This document shows, in pieces, positions 36,185 through 46,829 of a stretch of 64,000 nucleotides of DNA (position 1 is the first letter of the stretch; every line of letters begins with the position of its first letter). Source of the stretch: Siphonodentalium dalli (taxonomy: Eukaryota; Mollusca; Scaphopoda; Gadilida; Siphonodentaliidae); contig CP136063.1 in the NCBI GenBank assembly GCA_032622095.1, positions 114,224,723-114,288,722 of the forward strand, read 5' to 3'. The notes under the pieces were generated by a model that saw only the letters and a program-made list of their open reading frames with translations, had not been told where the DNA came from and did not search any database. The position numbers and the translations under genes are program-made.

Positions 36185-36734
36185 CTTTGACACTTTTCCT
36201 GTTGAACTTAGCACCAAGTTTAAGGAGATACTCTGCAATATCAATGTGTCCTTTGTAACAAGATATCATTAAGCAGGTATGACCATGGCGATTTGCAATC
36301 TCTGGATCCGCTCCTTCGGCAATAAGATACTTCACAATACTAAGATGACCATCAAAACAAGCAGCACGGAGGGGTGTGGAGTTTGTCAATGTTGTCTTGT
36401 TGACATCAGATCCCTTCTCGACTAAGTACTTCACAATCGAAAGATGACCGGCAGCAGCGGCACACCAAATGGGTGGGGCTCCTTCTATTGTTTCACCATC
36501 AAATGTCACCGATCCAGGTTGTTCGAAGTCCACAAAGCAGTTTTCGGACAGATACTTAACTACATCAAAGTGGCCGTTTCTGCAAGACATTATCAGTGGT
36601 GTCGCGCCATTGGTTTTTGCGTGAATAAGTTTGAAGATGTCATCCTTCGATTTGTTTTCTAAAAATAATTTCAATCTGCCAACTTTTCCGTCTCGGGCTG
36701 CATTGTAAATCACACTTTTGGTTGTGGTATCCAT
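36185..36734 (-). CDS. fem1: fem-1 homologue (FEM1A/C type), coding exon 1
   Basis: Encodes residues 1-183 plus the first base of codon 184. The start MDTTTKSVIYNAARDGK aligns with the conserved N-terminus of FEM1A/FEM1C, and an in-frame TAG lies directly before the ATG, fixing the start. Five ankyrin repeats are visible: about 2-31, 41-70 (TNGATPLIMSCRNGHFDVV), 83-112 (EGAPPIWCAAAAGHLSIV), 117-146 (NSTPLRAACFDGHLSIV) and 150-179 (HGHTCLMISCYKGHIDIA). Asp79 (in FDGETIEG) and Asp128 (in CFDGH) correspond to Asp77 and Asp126 of human FEM1C, acidic pocket residues reported to bind C-terminal arginine degrons; this correspondence is by my alignment. The frame remains open past the splice donor for about 36 codons, but that extension does not resemble the family. 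Confidence 0.95.
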
Positions 36735-37190
36735 CTAAGTCGGTCTGTTCTATATATCCCAGATTAATCATTAAATTTTCGTTGTATATGCAGGGAAATG
36801 TGACAAGATTTTATGTTTTTATTATTCAATTGCGAAGAAATGTCATTGGATATAGGGGGCACTACTAAACAAAGTCCGATAATTTCCGGAAGTTCGTGTT
36901 TATGCAAATTTCGGAATCTGAAGAAACATCGAAACGGGAGACTATTATCCGGTAAAGATAAACTGCGTCACCATAAGTTTGTGACTGTTATTGTTGCAAA
37001 GGAGCTTGGAACATGATCAATAACTGCCTTGAACTTATTCAGCGCCGGCGATGAGATATCTCGTCGCCCGAAAGACGCCATCTGAACGCCGGTGGCGAGA
37101 TAACTCGTCGCCCAACAGTCCAACACACCAGGTTTATATAACGTAGGCCCCCTAGATGCTGCGTTCTGGGCGAAACTCACAATTTCAATC
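36735..37190 (-). promoter_or_regulatory. Upstream flank / probable 5' UTR and promoter of fem1
   Basis: No TATA box or initiator can be assigned. TATATATAG-like and AT-rich sequence lies within 40 bp of the ATG. The segment ends at the LINE fragment, which begins about 460-520 bp upstream of the start codon. A 5' non-coding exon further upstream is possible. Confidence 0.35.
37047..37112. promoter_or_regulatory. Two direct copies of a GGCGA...TCGCC quasi-palindrome
   Basis: GGCGATGAGATATCTCGTCGCC (22 bp, one mismatch from a perfect palindrome) at 37047-37068 is repeated as GGCGAGATAACTCGTCGCC at 37094-37112. Both lie 310-380 bp upstream of the fem1 start codon. They could be paired dimer-binding sites or repeat debris; function is unproven. 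Confidence 0.4.
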
Positions 37191-37193
37191 TGG

Positions 37194-37937
37194 TTGCACA
37201 TGATTAGAACCCTGAATACTACAAGGTCACCTTTTTTAATTTTCAACGTGTTCACCCTGGTAAACCATTTATGCTATGCTGATGACATGTGTCTACTTGC
37301 ACCCTCTCTAGAGGGACTTCGTCGTCTCGTGAGAATATGTGAAGCCGAAGCTTTACCCATAAATTTGGTATATAATTGCACAAAAACAGTAGGGATGGCG
37401 TTCATACCAAAATCCCTACCCCTCACGACCTTTCCAAAACTTGTTCTCATGGGTAGAGAACTTAAGTTTGTTCCCGCCTATAAATACCTTGGACATATTC
37501 TCAGAGACGATCTTATTGATGATGATGATATTATGAGGCAATATAGATCAATTTGTTCCCGTTCCAATATCCTCATGAAAAAGTTTTACAAGTGTTCATT
37601 TGATGTAAAACGCCATCTTTTTCATGCTTATATTTCATCATTATATTGTTGTACTCTGTGGGAAAATTTCACCCAGCGCAGTTACCGCAAATTAATTGTA
37701 TGTTATAACAATGCCTATAGGAAGTTTATGGGGTATGAATGGAGATGTAGTGCAAGTGGGATGTATGCCAGGGATGTTGTGAGTTCTGTTCCTATGTTGA
37801 TAAGAAAGAGTGTGTATGGTCTGAGAGAACGTGTGACTGAATCTGAAAATACAATTTTGCATGCAATCATTAATTCCGATTTATTTTATGAATCTTATCT
37901 TTTCAAACATTGGAAAGAAATTCTGTATTACATATAA
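37194..37937 (+). pseudogene. 5'-truncated LINE (non-LTR) reverse transcriptase fragment
   Basis: A 247-codon open frame whose similarity begins near residue 22 (VNHLCYADD). YADD at residues 28-31 is the catalytic motif C of the reverse-transcriptase palm. It is followed by AYKYLGHILRD, DDDDIMRQYRSICSRSNILM, KRHLFHAYISSLYCCTLW and YNNAYRKFMG, the order seen after the palm in animal non-LTR elements. The fingers, the rest of the palm and the endonuclease are missing, as expected of a 5'-truncated insertion. The first ~20 codons are probably flanking DNA. The clade (CR1/L2/Rex-like or RTE-like) cannot be fixed from this piece. It lies just upstream of fem1, on the opposite strand. Confidence 0.85.
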
Positions 37938-37995
37938 TTGATATTTCTATCATATGGGCCATTTGAGCCTGAATTAAATAAACTATATATATAGC
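37938..37995 (+). repeat. LINE 3' UTR tail
   Basis: ATGGGCCATTTGAGCCTGAA followed by TTAAATAAACTATATATATAG directly follows the stop codon and has the A-rich short tail expected at a LINE 3' end. Confidence 0.6.
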
Positions 37996-38099
37996 CGAGC
38001 ATATCTCCGTTCAAATGACGCATCAGGCAGCTCCGCACCAAACTCCATGCAGGGTTCACCTCCCTTGATGACTCGGTAAGAAAGGAAGTTACCCTTACC

Positions 38100-38482
38100 C
38101 ATAGACGTGGCGATAGGGGGAGGGTTTGGTCGAATTTTTCAACGGTTGGAAATTTCATACCTGCCAAAACATTAGTTGAAAATTTCACACCAAAAATAGG
38201 TTGAAAATGATCTTGTATAGTTTGATTTTCAAACAATTTATTGGGGGAATTAATTGTTTTTGGACCAATATTTAAATTTGCATATTTTCCTATTTTTGGT
38301 CAAAATTTTTGATTGAAATGGTCATCAGTTGGAAATTTCCAACCTTATGAGGGGGGGGGGGGGTGACAGGTTGGAAATTTCCAACACTTGAAATGCTTGT
38401 GCCCTGGTCCCTCCATCGTGGCCAGTCAAACATTGCTAGTTAATTTAAGAAAACAATATTGTCATTCATTTGGTCAACATTG
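38100..38482 (-). mobile_element. hAT-like CAGGGACGTGGC element, first half (split copy)
   Basis: CATAGACGTGGCGATAGGGG is the degenerate terminus. The order then follows the minus strand of the intact copy at 45018-45842: TTTGGTCGAATTTTTCAACG, TTGGAAATTTCATACCTGCC, TTGATTTTCAAACAATTTAT, TTTTGGTCAAAATTTT, a G tract, and GCTAGTTAATTTAAGAAAAC. Two perfect 16-bp palindromes GTTGGAAATTTCCAAC lie at 38328 and 38370. The copy breaks at CAACATTG and resumes at 43387. Confidence 0.8.
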
Positions 38483-39800
38483 TCATTTAGTCCGGGAGCT
38501 AATAGGGGTACCCTTGCACCCCCCCCCCCCCCTGGGACTTAACTTCACCCCACTCATTTTGTTCCTTATTATGTCCTTCAACTTTTAAGCAATGTTAACA
38601 AGAAAACAAAGTGGCCGTGTAGACTCCAGACAAAATGGCGTCCATCATGGCCGCCGTTTTTCAGCCCAGACCCTAAGTCAGTTTATGCAAATTATAGCGG
38701 GAAAATCTTGTAAAATGTATACAAATGTATATATTTTCGTGAAGCTGAGACATAATGACACATTTTCTAGCCAAAATTTAAACTCACCATCCAAGATGGC
38801 CACCAAAATGGCCACCGGAAGTTGAAAATATAACATTTTTTCACAAATGTCTTCTAGATCAATTCATACTGTTTGGAACTGGTTGAGTAATGCAACTTTA
38901 TTTTGTGTTTTGTATATTAACTGATCATTGGAGCAACGAAATGTGCAATTATTGGGGTCCTAACCCCTTCTGATCCCTCAATAATTCGATTTTACAGAAT
39001 GCGGTATAAAATTTCACAAAAAAATCACAATTGGGATTCTAGTCATATTTCAACAAGAAATGAACAGAACTTTGTAATGTAAGTGAGGCATATCATTAAC
39101 TATTAATATTCCAAATCACGGGAACCAAAATTCTTACTTTGGCTCAAAATGGTTGCCAATATGGCCGCCAAAATATGGAAAATGGTAAATATTACACCAG
39201 CGTGTCCTGCAATCGCTTACAAGTTGTGGTTGATGTATAAAATTGGCTATTCTGCATTTTATACATTGAATACTAACATGTCTGATGCACCATGGTTAAT
39301 TGTTACTATTGTCACCCCTGACATCGTCAAAAATATTGGACTTTTCTCTAAAAAACTTGACATAAATATGGGCAAAAATTAACTTTTCAGGTTTGGACCA
39401 TTTTTTCAGGTAAAATATAACTATCTTTGGATTGAAAGGTGTTTATTGTTTTGGTCTATTTTAAATGTATCACACTACAGTGTTTATAGACTGAATTGCT
39501 CAAGATGGCTTCCAAAATGGCAACCAAATTTGTAGAATGTTAAATTTTTACATATATCCCGAACATTCTCTGCATTATCCGAAAAGGTAGCATATTGTGA
39601 CTCACTTGGTTATTATACATGTTATTTAATTAACTGACAACTACATGTTCTATTCTGGTTGTCTCAGTTCCTTTTGGCGCATGACAAATTCATTTTAAAG
39701 TATGCAATTTTGCTGAGAACCTCTTTTGTAATTTTGGCCACATTTATTGAAAGGAAATGGGCAGAACTTTGATACAGAACTGAGATGGATCATAATCTTT
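38483..39800. repeat. Left long terminal inverted repeat of the 4.9-kb element
   Basis: Contains a C tract, CAAAATGGCGTCCATCATGG, CCGCCGTTTTTCAGCCCAGA, CCAAGATGGCCACCAAAATG, GAATGCGGTATAAAATTTCA and CAGAACTTTGTAATGTAAGT, all recurring inverted in the right arm. A block of about 410 bp (39168-39578) is absent from the right arm, so the right arm has a deletion or the left arm an insertion. Confidence 0.85.
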
Positions 39801-39834
39801 GGCTATTCTGGTCCATTAAATGTCAACATGATAC

Positions 39835-40820
39835 AGTGTGGATGCCAAGATCATAGCCAGGGAGTTACTCTATGATCATATGTGAGGTGAATAGGTATAC
39901 AGGGAGTTATTGTATGTCATGACTGATGTGAGTAGGTATACACTGAGTGACTATATGGTTATTAGTGGGTTGTCCATGGTAAGATGCATCTAGGTATACA
40001 GTGAGAGGTCATGGTCAGGTGTGAGGTCAATCGGTATGCATGGAGTGACTCTATGGTGTATGATTGTGTATATTCAGTACGTGTGCAACCGGTGTACCTG
40101 TATGGCCATTGGTGTGGTGTATGGATATAGCTACATGGTCATCTATGTGTTGATTATGTATATATGGAGTGACTGTAAGGTCCTGGGAGGTATGTGCATG
40201 TATTGTCTGTATGATCATGGATGGGGTGTGTGGATAAATAGGGAGTGATTTTATGGTTACGGGCAATGTGTACAGGTATACATGGAATAACTGTACGGTC
40301 ATGATTGAATATGAATACCTGGAGTAAGCTGGGTGGACATTATCGAGGGTGTGGTTATATAGGGAGTGTCCGTGTGGTAATGGTGGGATGTATATTTATA
40401 TATCTCGTGGATGTATTATCATTTGTGGGTGTATAAGGCTTAGCTGTATTATCACGGATGGCTATATGCAAGTATGGAGTGTTTGAGTGGTCGTGTGTGC
40501 GTTTTTTTGTATATCTGGAAGGGCTGAATGGCAATTAGTGAGGTTTACATGTATACCTGGAGTAAATCTATAGTCTAGGGTGAGCTGCATATGTATATCG
40601 AGTGGTTATATGACTATTGGTGTCAAATAGGTATACAAGTAGTGACTGTATGGTTAATAGTGAGATGAGAACATGAAGGTATACAAGACAGTAGTGACTG
40701 TATGGTCACACATGTAATGAACATCTATACAGGGGGTGACTAAATGGTCATGTGTCAGGCGTATGAGTATACCTGGTGCTCATGTTTGGTGACTCGTGGC
40801 GGTATGGTCATGTGTAGGTT
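39835..40820 (+). repeat. ~60-bp minisatellite, GGTATACA-GGAGTGACTATATGGTCAT
   Basis: Degenerate units of the form AGGTATACATGGAGTGACTA followed by TATGGTCATGGGTGAGGTG recur with roughly 55-65 bp spacing. Short frames such as 40021-40248 are by-products of the repeat. Confidence 0.8.
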
Positions 40821-40985
40821 ATATAAGGATTAACTGTCATGTGGACTGTTTTTATGGAGATGTAACGGTGAGGTAAGTGGACATAACTTGTGTAAAACCC
40901 GAAGGGTTTTACATACAAGTTATGTCCACTTACCTCACCGTTACATCTCCATAAAAATAGTCCACATGACAGTTAATCCTTATAT
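40821..40985. mobile_element. 165-bp foldback element inside the minisatellite
   Basis: ATATAAGGATTAACTGTCAT, GTGGACTGTTTTTATGGAGA, TGTAACGGTGAGGTAAGTGG and ACATAACTTGTGTAAAACCC are followed, after GAAG, by their near-perfect complement. It interrupts the tandem units. Confidence 0.88.
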
Positions 40986-41345
40986 TTATATACATTTAGC
41001 GAAAAAGCCACTTTTGTAAATATATTTAAATCGAAAAGTGTATCGTGACAAGATCAGCCCAAAATACCCAATAGCACCCTTGGCAAAAGTTAATAGGAAC
41101 AATTTCTCTTCATGTTGAAACCCGATGATGTATTAAGTCAATCCTGCGCGAGTCAAAATGCGCCAAAAGCATTACGCATTCGTCTTTCCAAACCTAATGA
41201 CGTATCGATGGTGTTATTAGCTTGGTGTTATTAGGCTTTGCGCATTCACCGAGAAATACCTGCAACTAGCCACGTGGGCGCCGACCAATCAGAATGCTGG
41301 ATTTAGTGATGACAACACTTATAGTGTGTAAATATACCAGTATAA
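40986..41345. other. Non-repetitive spacer inside the 4.9-kb element
   Basis: Interrupts the minisatellite. No coding motif was recognised. Confidence 0.45.
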
Positions 41346-42005
41346 CACGTGTTGCTTTATTGTCATGGGTGAGGGATATGTGTATATAGCGAGTGGCTAT
41401 ATGGCCATGGATGAGGTGCACATGCATACATGGAGTGACTATAGTGACATGGATGGGTGTATTAGTATATCTTGAGTGGCTATTCGGCTATGGTGTGACA
41501 AATAGGGATACAAGGAGTGACATGGCCAATGTTGAGGCGAATATGTATACAAGGATTGACCATGATCATGTATGAATGTTTTGAATAGGTACACACGGGG
41601 TGACTATATGGCCATAGGTCAGATGAAGGAGTATACCAGGTGACATGGGTGAGGGTATGAAGCGAGTGGCTATATGGCCATTGGTGAGGTGCATATGTAT
41701 ACCGGAATGACTTTATGGCCATTGTTGTGGTGTTGATGTAGATATTGATTGTCTATTTGACCATGCGTTTGGAGAATAGGTATACAGGGGGTGACCTTAT
41801 GGCCAATGGTGAGATGAATGGGTATACAGGGAGTGACTATATGGTTATGGGTCATGTTTAGGAGTATACCCGGTGTGCCTGCATTGTGACGCATGGCTGT
41901 ATGGTCATCCGTGGTCATGGATCAGGTGTACATGTATACAGAGGGTCACTATATTGTTATGTCTGTGGTGTTTATGTATATATGTAATGACTGTGTGCTA
42001 ATGGG
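41346..42005 (+). repeat. Minisatellite, second block (same orientation)
   Basis: Units with GAGTGGCTATATGGCCATGG and GAGGTGCATATGTATACCGG continue the 39.8-40.8 kb array. Confidence 0.8.
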
Positions 42006-42130
42006 TGGCTATCGCTTTCCACGCTTAACACACCCATATACATAAACATCATCAAGATGGAGAACTCTCTGACATGACCTCATTATTGATTAACATACCC
42101 TTGAGTTATTGTAGAAAGCGATAGCCACCC
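42006..42130. repeat. Inverted repeat at the orientation switch
   Basis: GGTGGCTATCGCTTTC at 42005-42020 is the exact complement of GAAAGCGATAGCCACC at 42114-42129. The minisatellite changes strand across this stretch. Confidence 0.75.
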
Positions 42131-42500
42131 AAGATACAACCCACCCATTACCACCAAGATATAACCCACCCATTACCCAAGTCACTCCATATGTACATAA
42201 ACACCACAAAAATGACAACATAGTAACCCACTTTATACACGTACACCTGAGCATGCAGCCATACTTGGTTATACCCGTACATACCACAAATGACGATACA
42301 GCCACGAGTCACCATGCATGAACACCAGGTATACACCTACACCCGACGCATGACAAAAAGTCACTCTATGTATACATATTCACTACATTCACGAGCATAC
42401 AGTCACTCATTGTATACATATTCACCTTACCATGGACCATACAGCCGCTACATGTATACCTATTCGCCATACACATGACCATAGAGTCAATCCAGGTAAA
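42131..42500 (-). repeat. Minisatellite, third block (inverted orientation)
   Basis: ACCCATTACCCAAGTCACTC, TATGTATACATATTCACTAC and TGACCATAGAGTCAATCCAG are complements of the earlier units. Confidence 0.8.
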
Positions 42501-42504
42501 CATA

Positions 42505-43386
42505 TTAATCTCAGTTCCATCTCAAAGTTCTGCTCATTTCCTTTATGGCCAGAATCACAAAAGAGGTTCTTCGCAAAATTCCATACTGCAACTCTAAAAT
42601 GAATTTGTCATGCCCCATACGGAACTGGAACAAATATAATAGAACGTATTTGTCAGTTAATTAACTAATACGTAAAATAACCAAGTGAGTCACAATTTGC
42701 TATCTTTTTCGGATATTGGCAGCCATTTTGAGCCAAAGTAAGAATTTTGGTCCCAGTGATTTGGAACATTAATAGTTAATGATATGCCTCACTTACATTA
42801 CAAAGTTCTGTTCATTTCTTGTTGAAATATGACTAGAATCCCAATTGTGATTTTTTGTGAAATTTTATACCGCATTCTGTAAATTCGAATTTTTGAGGGA
42901 TCGGAAGGGGTTAGGACCCCAATAATTGCATATTTCGTTGCTCCAATGATCAGTTAATATACAAAACACAAAATAAAGTTGCATTAATCAACCAGTTCCA
43001 AACAGCATGAATTGATCTAGAAGATATTTGTGAAAAAAAATTATATTTTCAACTTCCGGTGGCCATTTTGGCGGCCATCTTGGATAGTGAGTTTCAATTT
43101 TGGCTCAAAAATGTGTCATTATGTCTCAGCTTCACGAAAATATATACCGTTGTATACATTTTACAAGATTTTCCCGCTATAATTTGCATAAAACTGACTT
43201 AGGGTCTGGGCTGAAAAAACGGCGGCCATGATGGACGCCATCTTGTCTGGAGTCTACACGGCCACTTTTTTTCTTGTTAACATTGCTTAAAAGTTGAAGG
43301 ACATAATAAGGAACAAAATGAGTGGGGTGAAGTTAAGTCCCAGGGGGGGGGGGGGTGCAAGGGTAACCCTATTAGCTCCCGGACTA
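42505..43386. repeat. Right long terminal inverted repeat of the 4.9-kb element
   Basis: Complement of the left arm from CATCTCAAAGTTCTGCTCAT to GTTAGCTCCCGGACTA-like end. It jumps directly from ATATTGGCAGCCATTTTGAG to CTTTTTCGGAT relative to the left arm. A G run at about 43343-43354 is the partner of the C run at 38519. Confidence 0.85.
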
Positions 43387-43560
43387 ATTGGAATTGTCAT
43401 CAGTTGGAAATTGTCTAATCTAAGTGGGGGTGTCAGTTTTGAAATTTCCAACTCTATGAAGGCTTGAGGCTAGTCTAGATGCTAGGATTTTGCGATTTTC
43501 TTGTTCAGATTTCAAAATTTTCGCACACAAGGCCGAACCATGGTCCGCCCGGTGTGTCGT
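43387..43560 (-). mobile_element. hAT-like CAGGGACGTGGC element, second half (split copy)
   Basis: GGAATTGTCATCAGTTGGAA, TTTGAAATTTCCAACTCTAT, AAGGCTTGAGGCTAGTCTAG, ATGCTAGGATTTTGCGATTT and TCTTGTTCAGATTTCAAAAT match the complement of 45310-45475 and continue the half at 38100-38482. The terminal part is missing. From 43556 a further partial copy (GTGGCCAATACAAAACTGCT) begins. Confidence 0.8.
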
Positions 43561-44399
43561 CCCTCCCCCGTGGCCAATACAAAACTGCTAGTTAGTTTAA
43601 CATAACAATATTTTACTACATTTGGTCAAACTTGTGGACTGAAATGGTCATCAACCTGAATGAACAGAGGCCACATGCAGAAGTGCCGTTTTATCGAAAC
43701 ATGCACTCTATAGATCACAATTAACTCGGAATTAGCGAGTTAACGCGTAAATATCAACATGTTATCACTGAAAACCAAGCCACGTGAACGTAAATCCTTT
43801 TGTTTTGGGTGGCGTATAACGTATATGTATACCCGTGTTATTCTTTTGTAAAATAGCTGAGAAAATATCCTGGTATAGGCCTAGCGGTTGATAATTTGGA
43901 ACAGTAGCCGTGTAATTAACACGGGTGCGTGTTACCGTTCTATTTCAAGTCGATCATGGCTGTGACGGTTCTATACATGAGATTTATTCGAACGATTTCT
44001 GCACTTTGGGCGGAATATCGTCTTGTGTATCTACATTTTAAAGCAGATAACGACTGTAGCTTATGTGATTTACATAATACAACATGTATATTAAGAAATA
44101 ATACAATCAATACCTACGGGAGATTAAGTGACATTAATTGGCAGAAACAAAATATGGAAAGTCCCGATGGGTATAATATCATAATCATGCCCGCCTATAT
44201 AATGCCCAATGGTAATAGAAATCTACTCTCAGGAGATTATGAGATGTTATATTCATTTAATTAATACAGGGCCATTGTTGAAGGTCCAGGTGGGACAATG
44301 TTTCGATTCCAGCACCAACATATTCCTCCTCCAAAGTCCCGCCTAAGTACATATCTTATGAAATCACGTTCAACTGAATCATTGATGGGTTATGGACTG
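43561..44399. other. Non-coding; partial repeat then unassigned DNA
   Basis: 43561-43665 is another piece of the hAT-like repeat (TTTAACATAACAATATTTTA, CATTTGGTCAAACTTGTGG). A 111-codon frame at 43929-44264 has no recognisable domain and is not called as a gene. Confidence 0.4.
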
Positions 44400-44600
44400 G
44401 TCGGATGGTGTGGGGGGGGGGGGGGGGGGATTGGACAAGGAGGGGGTGCTTAATTGGTATCTGCCCCCAACTTTGGTCAAATTATTCAATAGTTACAAAT
44501 TTCATACCTTACACAAGATTGGTTGGAAATTTCACACCAACAATATGTTGAAATTGTTCTCTTAGTTTGATTTTACAACAATGACTGAGGAAAGTCACAC
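44400..44600 (-). mobile_element. hAT-like family fragment with poly-G tract
   Basis: A run of about 18 G (44411-44429) is followed by CCCCCAACTTTGGTCAAATT, ACAAATTTCATACCTTACAC and GGTTGGAAATTTCACACCAA, the subterminal order of the 45.0-kb copy on its minus strand. Confidence 0.65.
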
Positions 44601-45009
44601 CGTGTTCGTTTAAAGTCTAATTGTCCGCCGCGCTCCTTTAAATTGGAATTCTCTCAGGTTGATTTCGCGTGGGTCGTCTTCGTATTGGGTCATCTTCACA
44701 TGGGCCCGGCGACTTCACTTGTACTCTTTTGACCAATGGTCACATGCTTTTGTAAAATTTCCATTGGCTGATTGAGTCAATTTTAAAGGTTTAGTATTAG
44801 TACCTGTATTTACATTCCGGAATATCGCCGAGGATGCGTGACTATACTCATGCCCAAAACCAGTTGCCCCGGGGGTGATCTTGCATGTTCGGGGCGACAA
44901 CAATTAAGTCAAAGGCGGGTGACTAAATAAGTTTTGATTTCTCTTAATCCAATTTTTATGTTATTTTATATTACAAAAGATAGCCTTTTCTAGTATAAAC
45001 AATTATTCC
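44601..45009. other. Non-coding, nothing recognised
   Basis: No motif identified. Confidence 0.4.
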
Positions 45010-45017
45010 CTCTCACA

Positions 45018-45842
45018 CAGGGACGTGGCTAGAGGGGGTCTCTGTTATGTGGTGTCCACTTTAGGGAATTCCAACTGCACCCCCCCCCCCCCCTCCCCCT
45101 TGAATCTGACCAAACACAAGTTTTGCATAATTACACTTGCACCTCAGTGCTCAGGCCTAATAGCCTATATATTCATAAACCATGGTTCTATATACCCGGT
45201 ATGAGAACATTCAAATATTTGCACCTGAAAATTGCATAAATCCTAACATCTAGTGGTCCAACTCCAGACAAATGCACACGGGTACGGACAAGAGACCAGG
45301 ACACACCGGGCCAACCATGGTTGTTCGACCAGGTGTGTGAAATTTTTGAAATCTGAACAAGAAAATCTCAAAATCCTAGCATCTAGACTTGCCTCAAGCC
45401 TTCCTATAGAGTTGGAAATTTCAAACCTGATACCCCCACTTAGGTTGGAAAATTTCCAACTGATGACAATTCCAATGTTGACCAAATGTAGGACAATATT
45501 GTTTTCTTAAATTAACTAGCAATTTTTGACTGACCACAGGGGGAGGGACCAGGACACTGTAAGCTTTCCAAGTGTTGGAAATTTCCAACCTGACACCCCC
45601 CAAAATTTTGACCAAAAAGTATGAAAATATGCAAATATTGGACCAAACACAATAAATCCCCCCCCCCCCCAAATAAATTGTTTGAAAATAAAACTACAAG
45701 AAAATTTACAACCTATTGTCGGTGTGAAATTTCCAACTGATGTTGTCAGGTATTAAATTCCCAACTGTTGAAAATTGTGACCAAAGTTGGGGGGGGGGGG
45801 GGGGGGGGGTGAGACACACAAGCCCCTTGTCGCACGTCCCTG
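45018..45842. mobile_element. Intact 825-bp non-autonomous hAT-like element
   Basis: Exact 8-bp direct repeats CTCTCACA at 45010-45017 and 45843-45850 bracket inverted ends CAGGGACGTGGCTAG and CAGGGACGTGCGACA. Inside are a C run (45077), palindrome GTTGGAAATTTCCAAC (45574), a second C run (45658) and a long G run (45790-45809). No transposase. It provides the uninterrupted reference for the split copy at 38100/43387. Fragments lie at 13730, 44400 and 46830. Confidence 0.88.
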
Positions 45843-45850
45843 CTCTCACA

Positions 45851-46829
45851 GGCGAGTGGATACAACTAATTGCGTGATTGGTTGTAATCAGGTATCTCAT
45901 AACAGGAATCTGACTTGTATGGATTCACTGTTCACTGTTAAGAGCAAACCCTGGGTGATGGCCGGTCAGATTGTCGTGAACAGCAGAACAAGTGTCATAC
46001 ATAAATACGAAATCTAGCACCTAACCTATATAATCAGCATCCATGCAGCAAGCAGATGCCCAACATAAACTTCACAAATTGCGTAATCAGCACATTGTAT
46101 GGGTGTCTGCGAACTTTTAACGTCTAATTTTTTGGCTTTTTGCTGATTAAAATTTGTCTAAGAAAATATACAACATAAAATACAAGACAGATAACTCTAT
46201 ATTATATATCCCGTCTACGCTCACGCTTTCCGAAGTCCGTTAACCGGCTGTTGACTCATGGAAATGTTGGGCCCGCAACATGAGTTATTTCTCAAACCAG
46301 TTGGCGACTTTGCGAACTTTGATAGGCATAACACAGGCTATTGAATTAACAAAGGAAGGCAGTGTAATTCATCGAAATTGATGACAAGTGCTGCAAATTT
46401 CAACTTAATGCATATTTTGTTGTGTTTATATTTGGTTTATTTCACGACAAGGTCAATTTGAACAATGTATCCTGCCAAATATTAGCCATAGAATTACCTG
46501 TATAGAACCGATCAAATGTGGAGAGAACCGACTCAATCAGGAGAGAACCCAAACAAATATCAAAATTCGCTGTTTTCATCGTTGTTATAACACGCACAAT
46601 GAAATTTTCGTTCGTTATTATTACGCTCACTGTGGCCACCGATTGTAAGGAGAATGGAAAAATTAATCGAATTATCAGCTATATGGCTCAAAAATTGCGT
46701 TTTAACTGTCAAAAACTCGCGAAAATGTATCATTTCGATCATAAGGAATCGTCACAACTCACAAATCAGTCAAGAACCATCACAAACTGGCGATAGAACG
46801 ACTTCCGATGTATCAGTTCCAACACAGTG
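45851..46829. other. Non-coding, nothing recognised
   Basis: Short overlapping frames on both strands near 46440-46860 show no known domain. Confidence 0.4.

Larger units (their letters stand above)
38483..43386. mobile_element. 4.9-kb long-TIR element nested in a hAT-like repeat
   Basis: The ends (TTAGTCCGGGAGCTAATAGG at 38487 and its complement ending at 43387) begin long inverted repeats of about 1.3 kb (left) and 0.88 kb (right). The outside flanks, joined, reproduce the uninterrupted sequence CAACATTGGAATTGTCATC present (inverted) at about 45457-45475, so this is a true insertion. ATTG on both sides (38479-38482, 43387-43390) is the likely 4-bp target duplication. The interior is minisatellite and a foldback; no transposase is visible. 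The superfamily is unassigned. Confidence 0.82.

Noticed and set aside
36444-36662. Plus-strand frame opposite fem1 exon 1
   Set aside because: Antisense shadow of the ankyrin-repeat coding sequence.
43929-44264. 111-codon frame with several cysteines
   Set aside because: No recognised domain, surrounded by transposon debris, no splice or promoter signal identified. It remains possible but unsupported.
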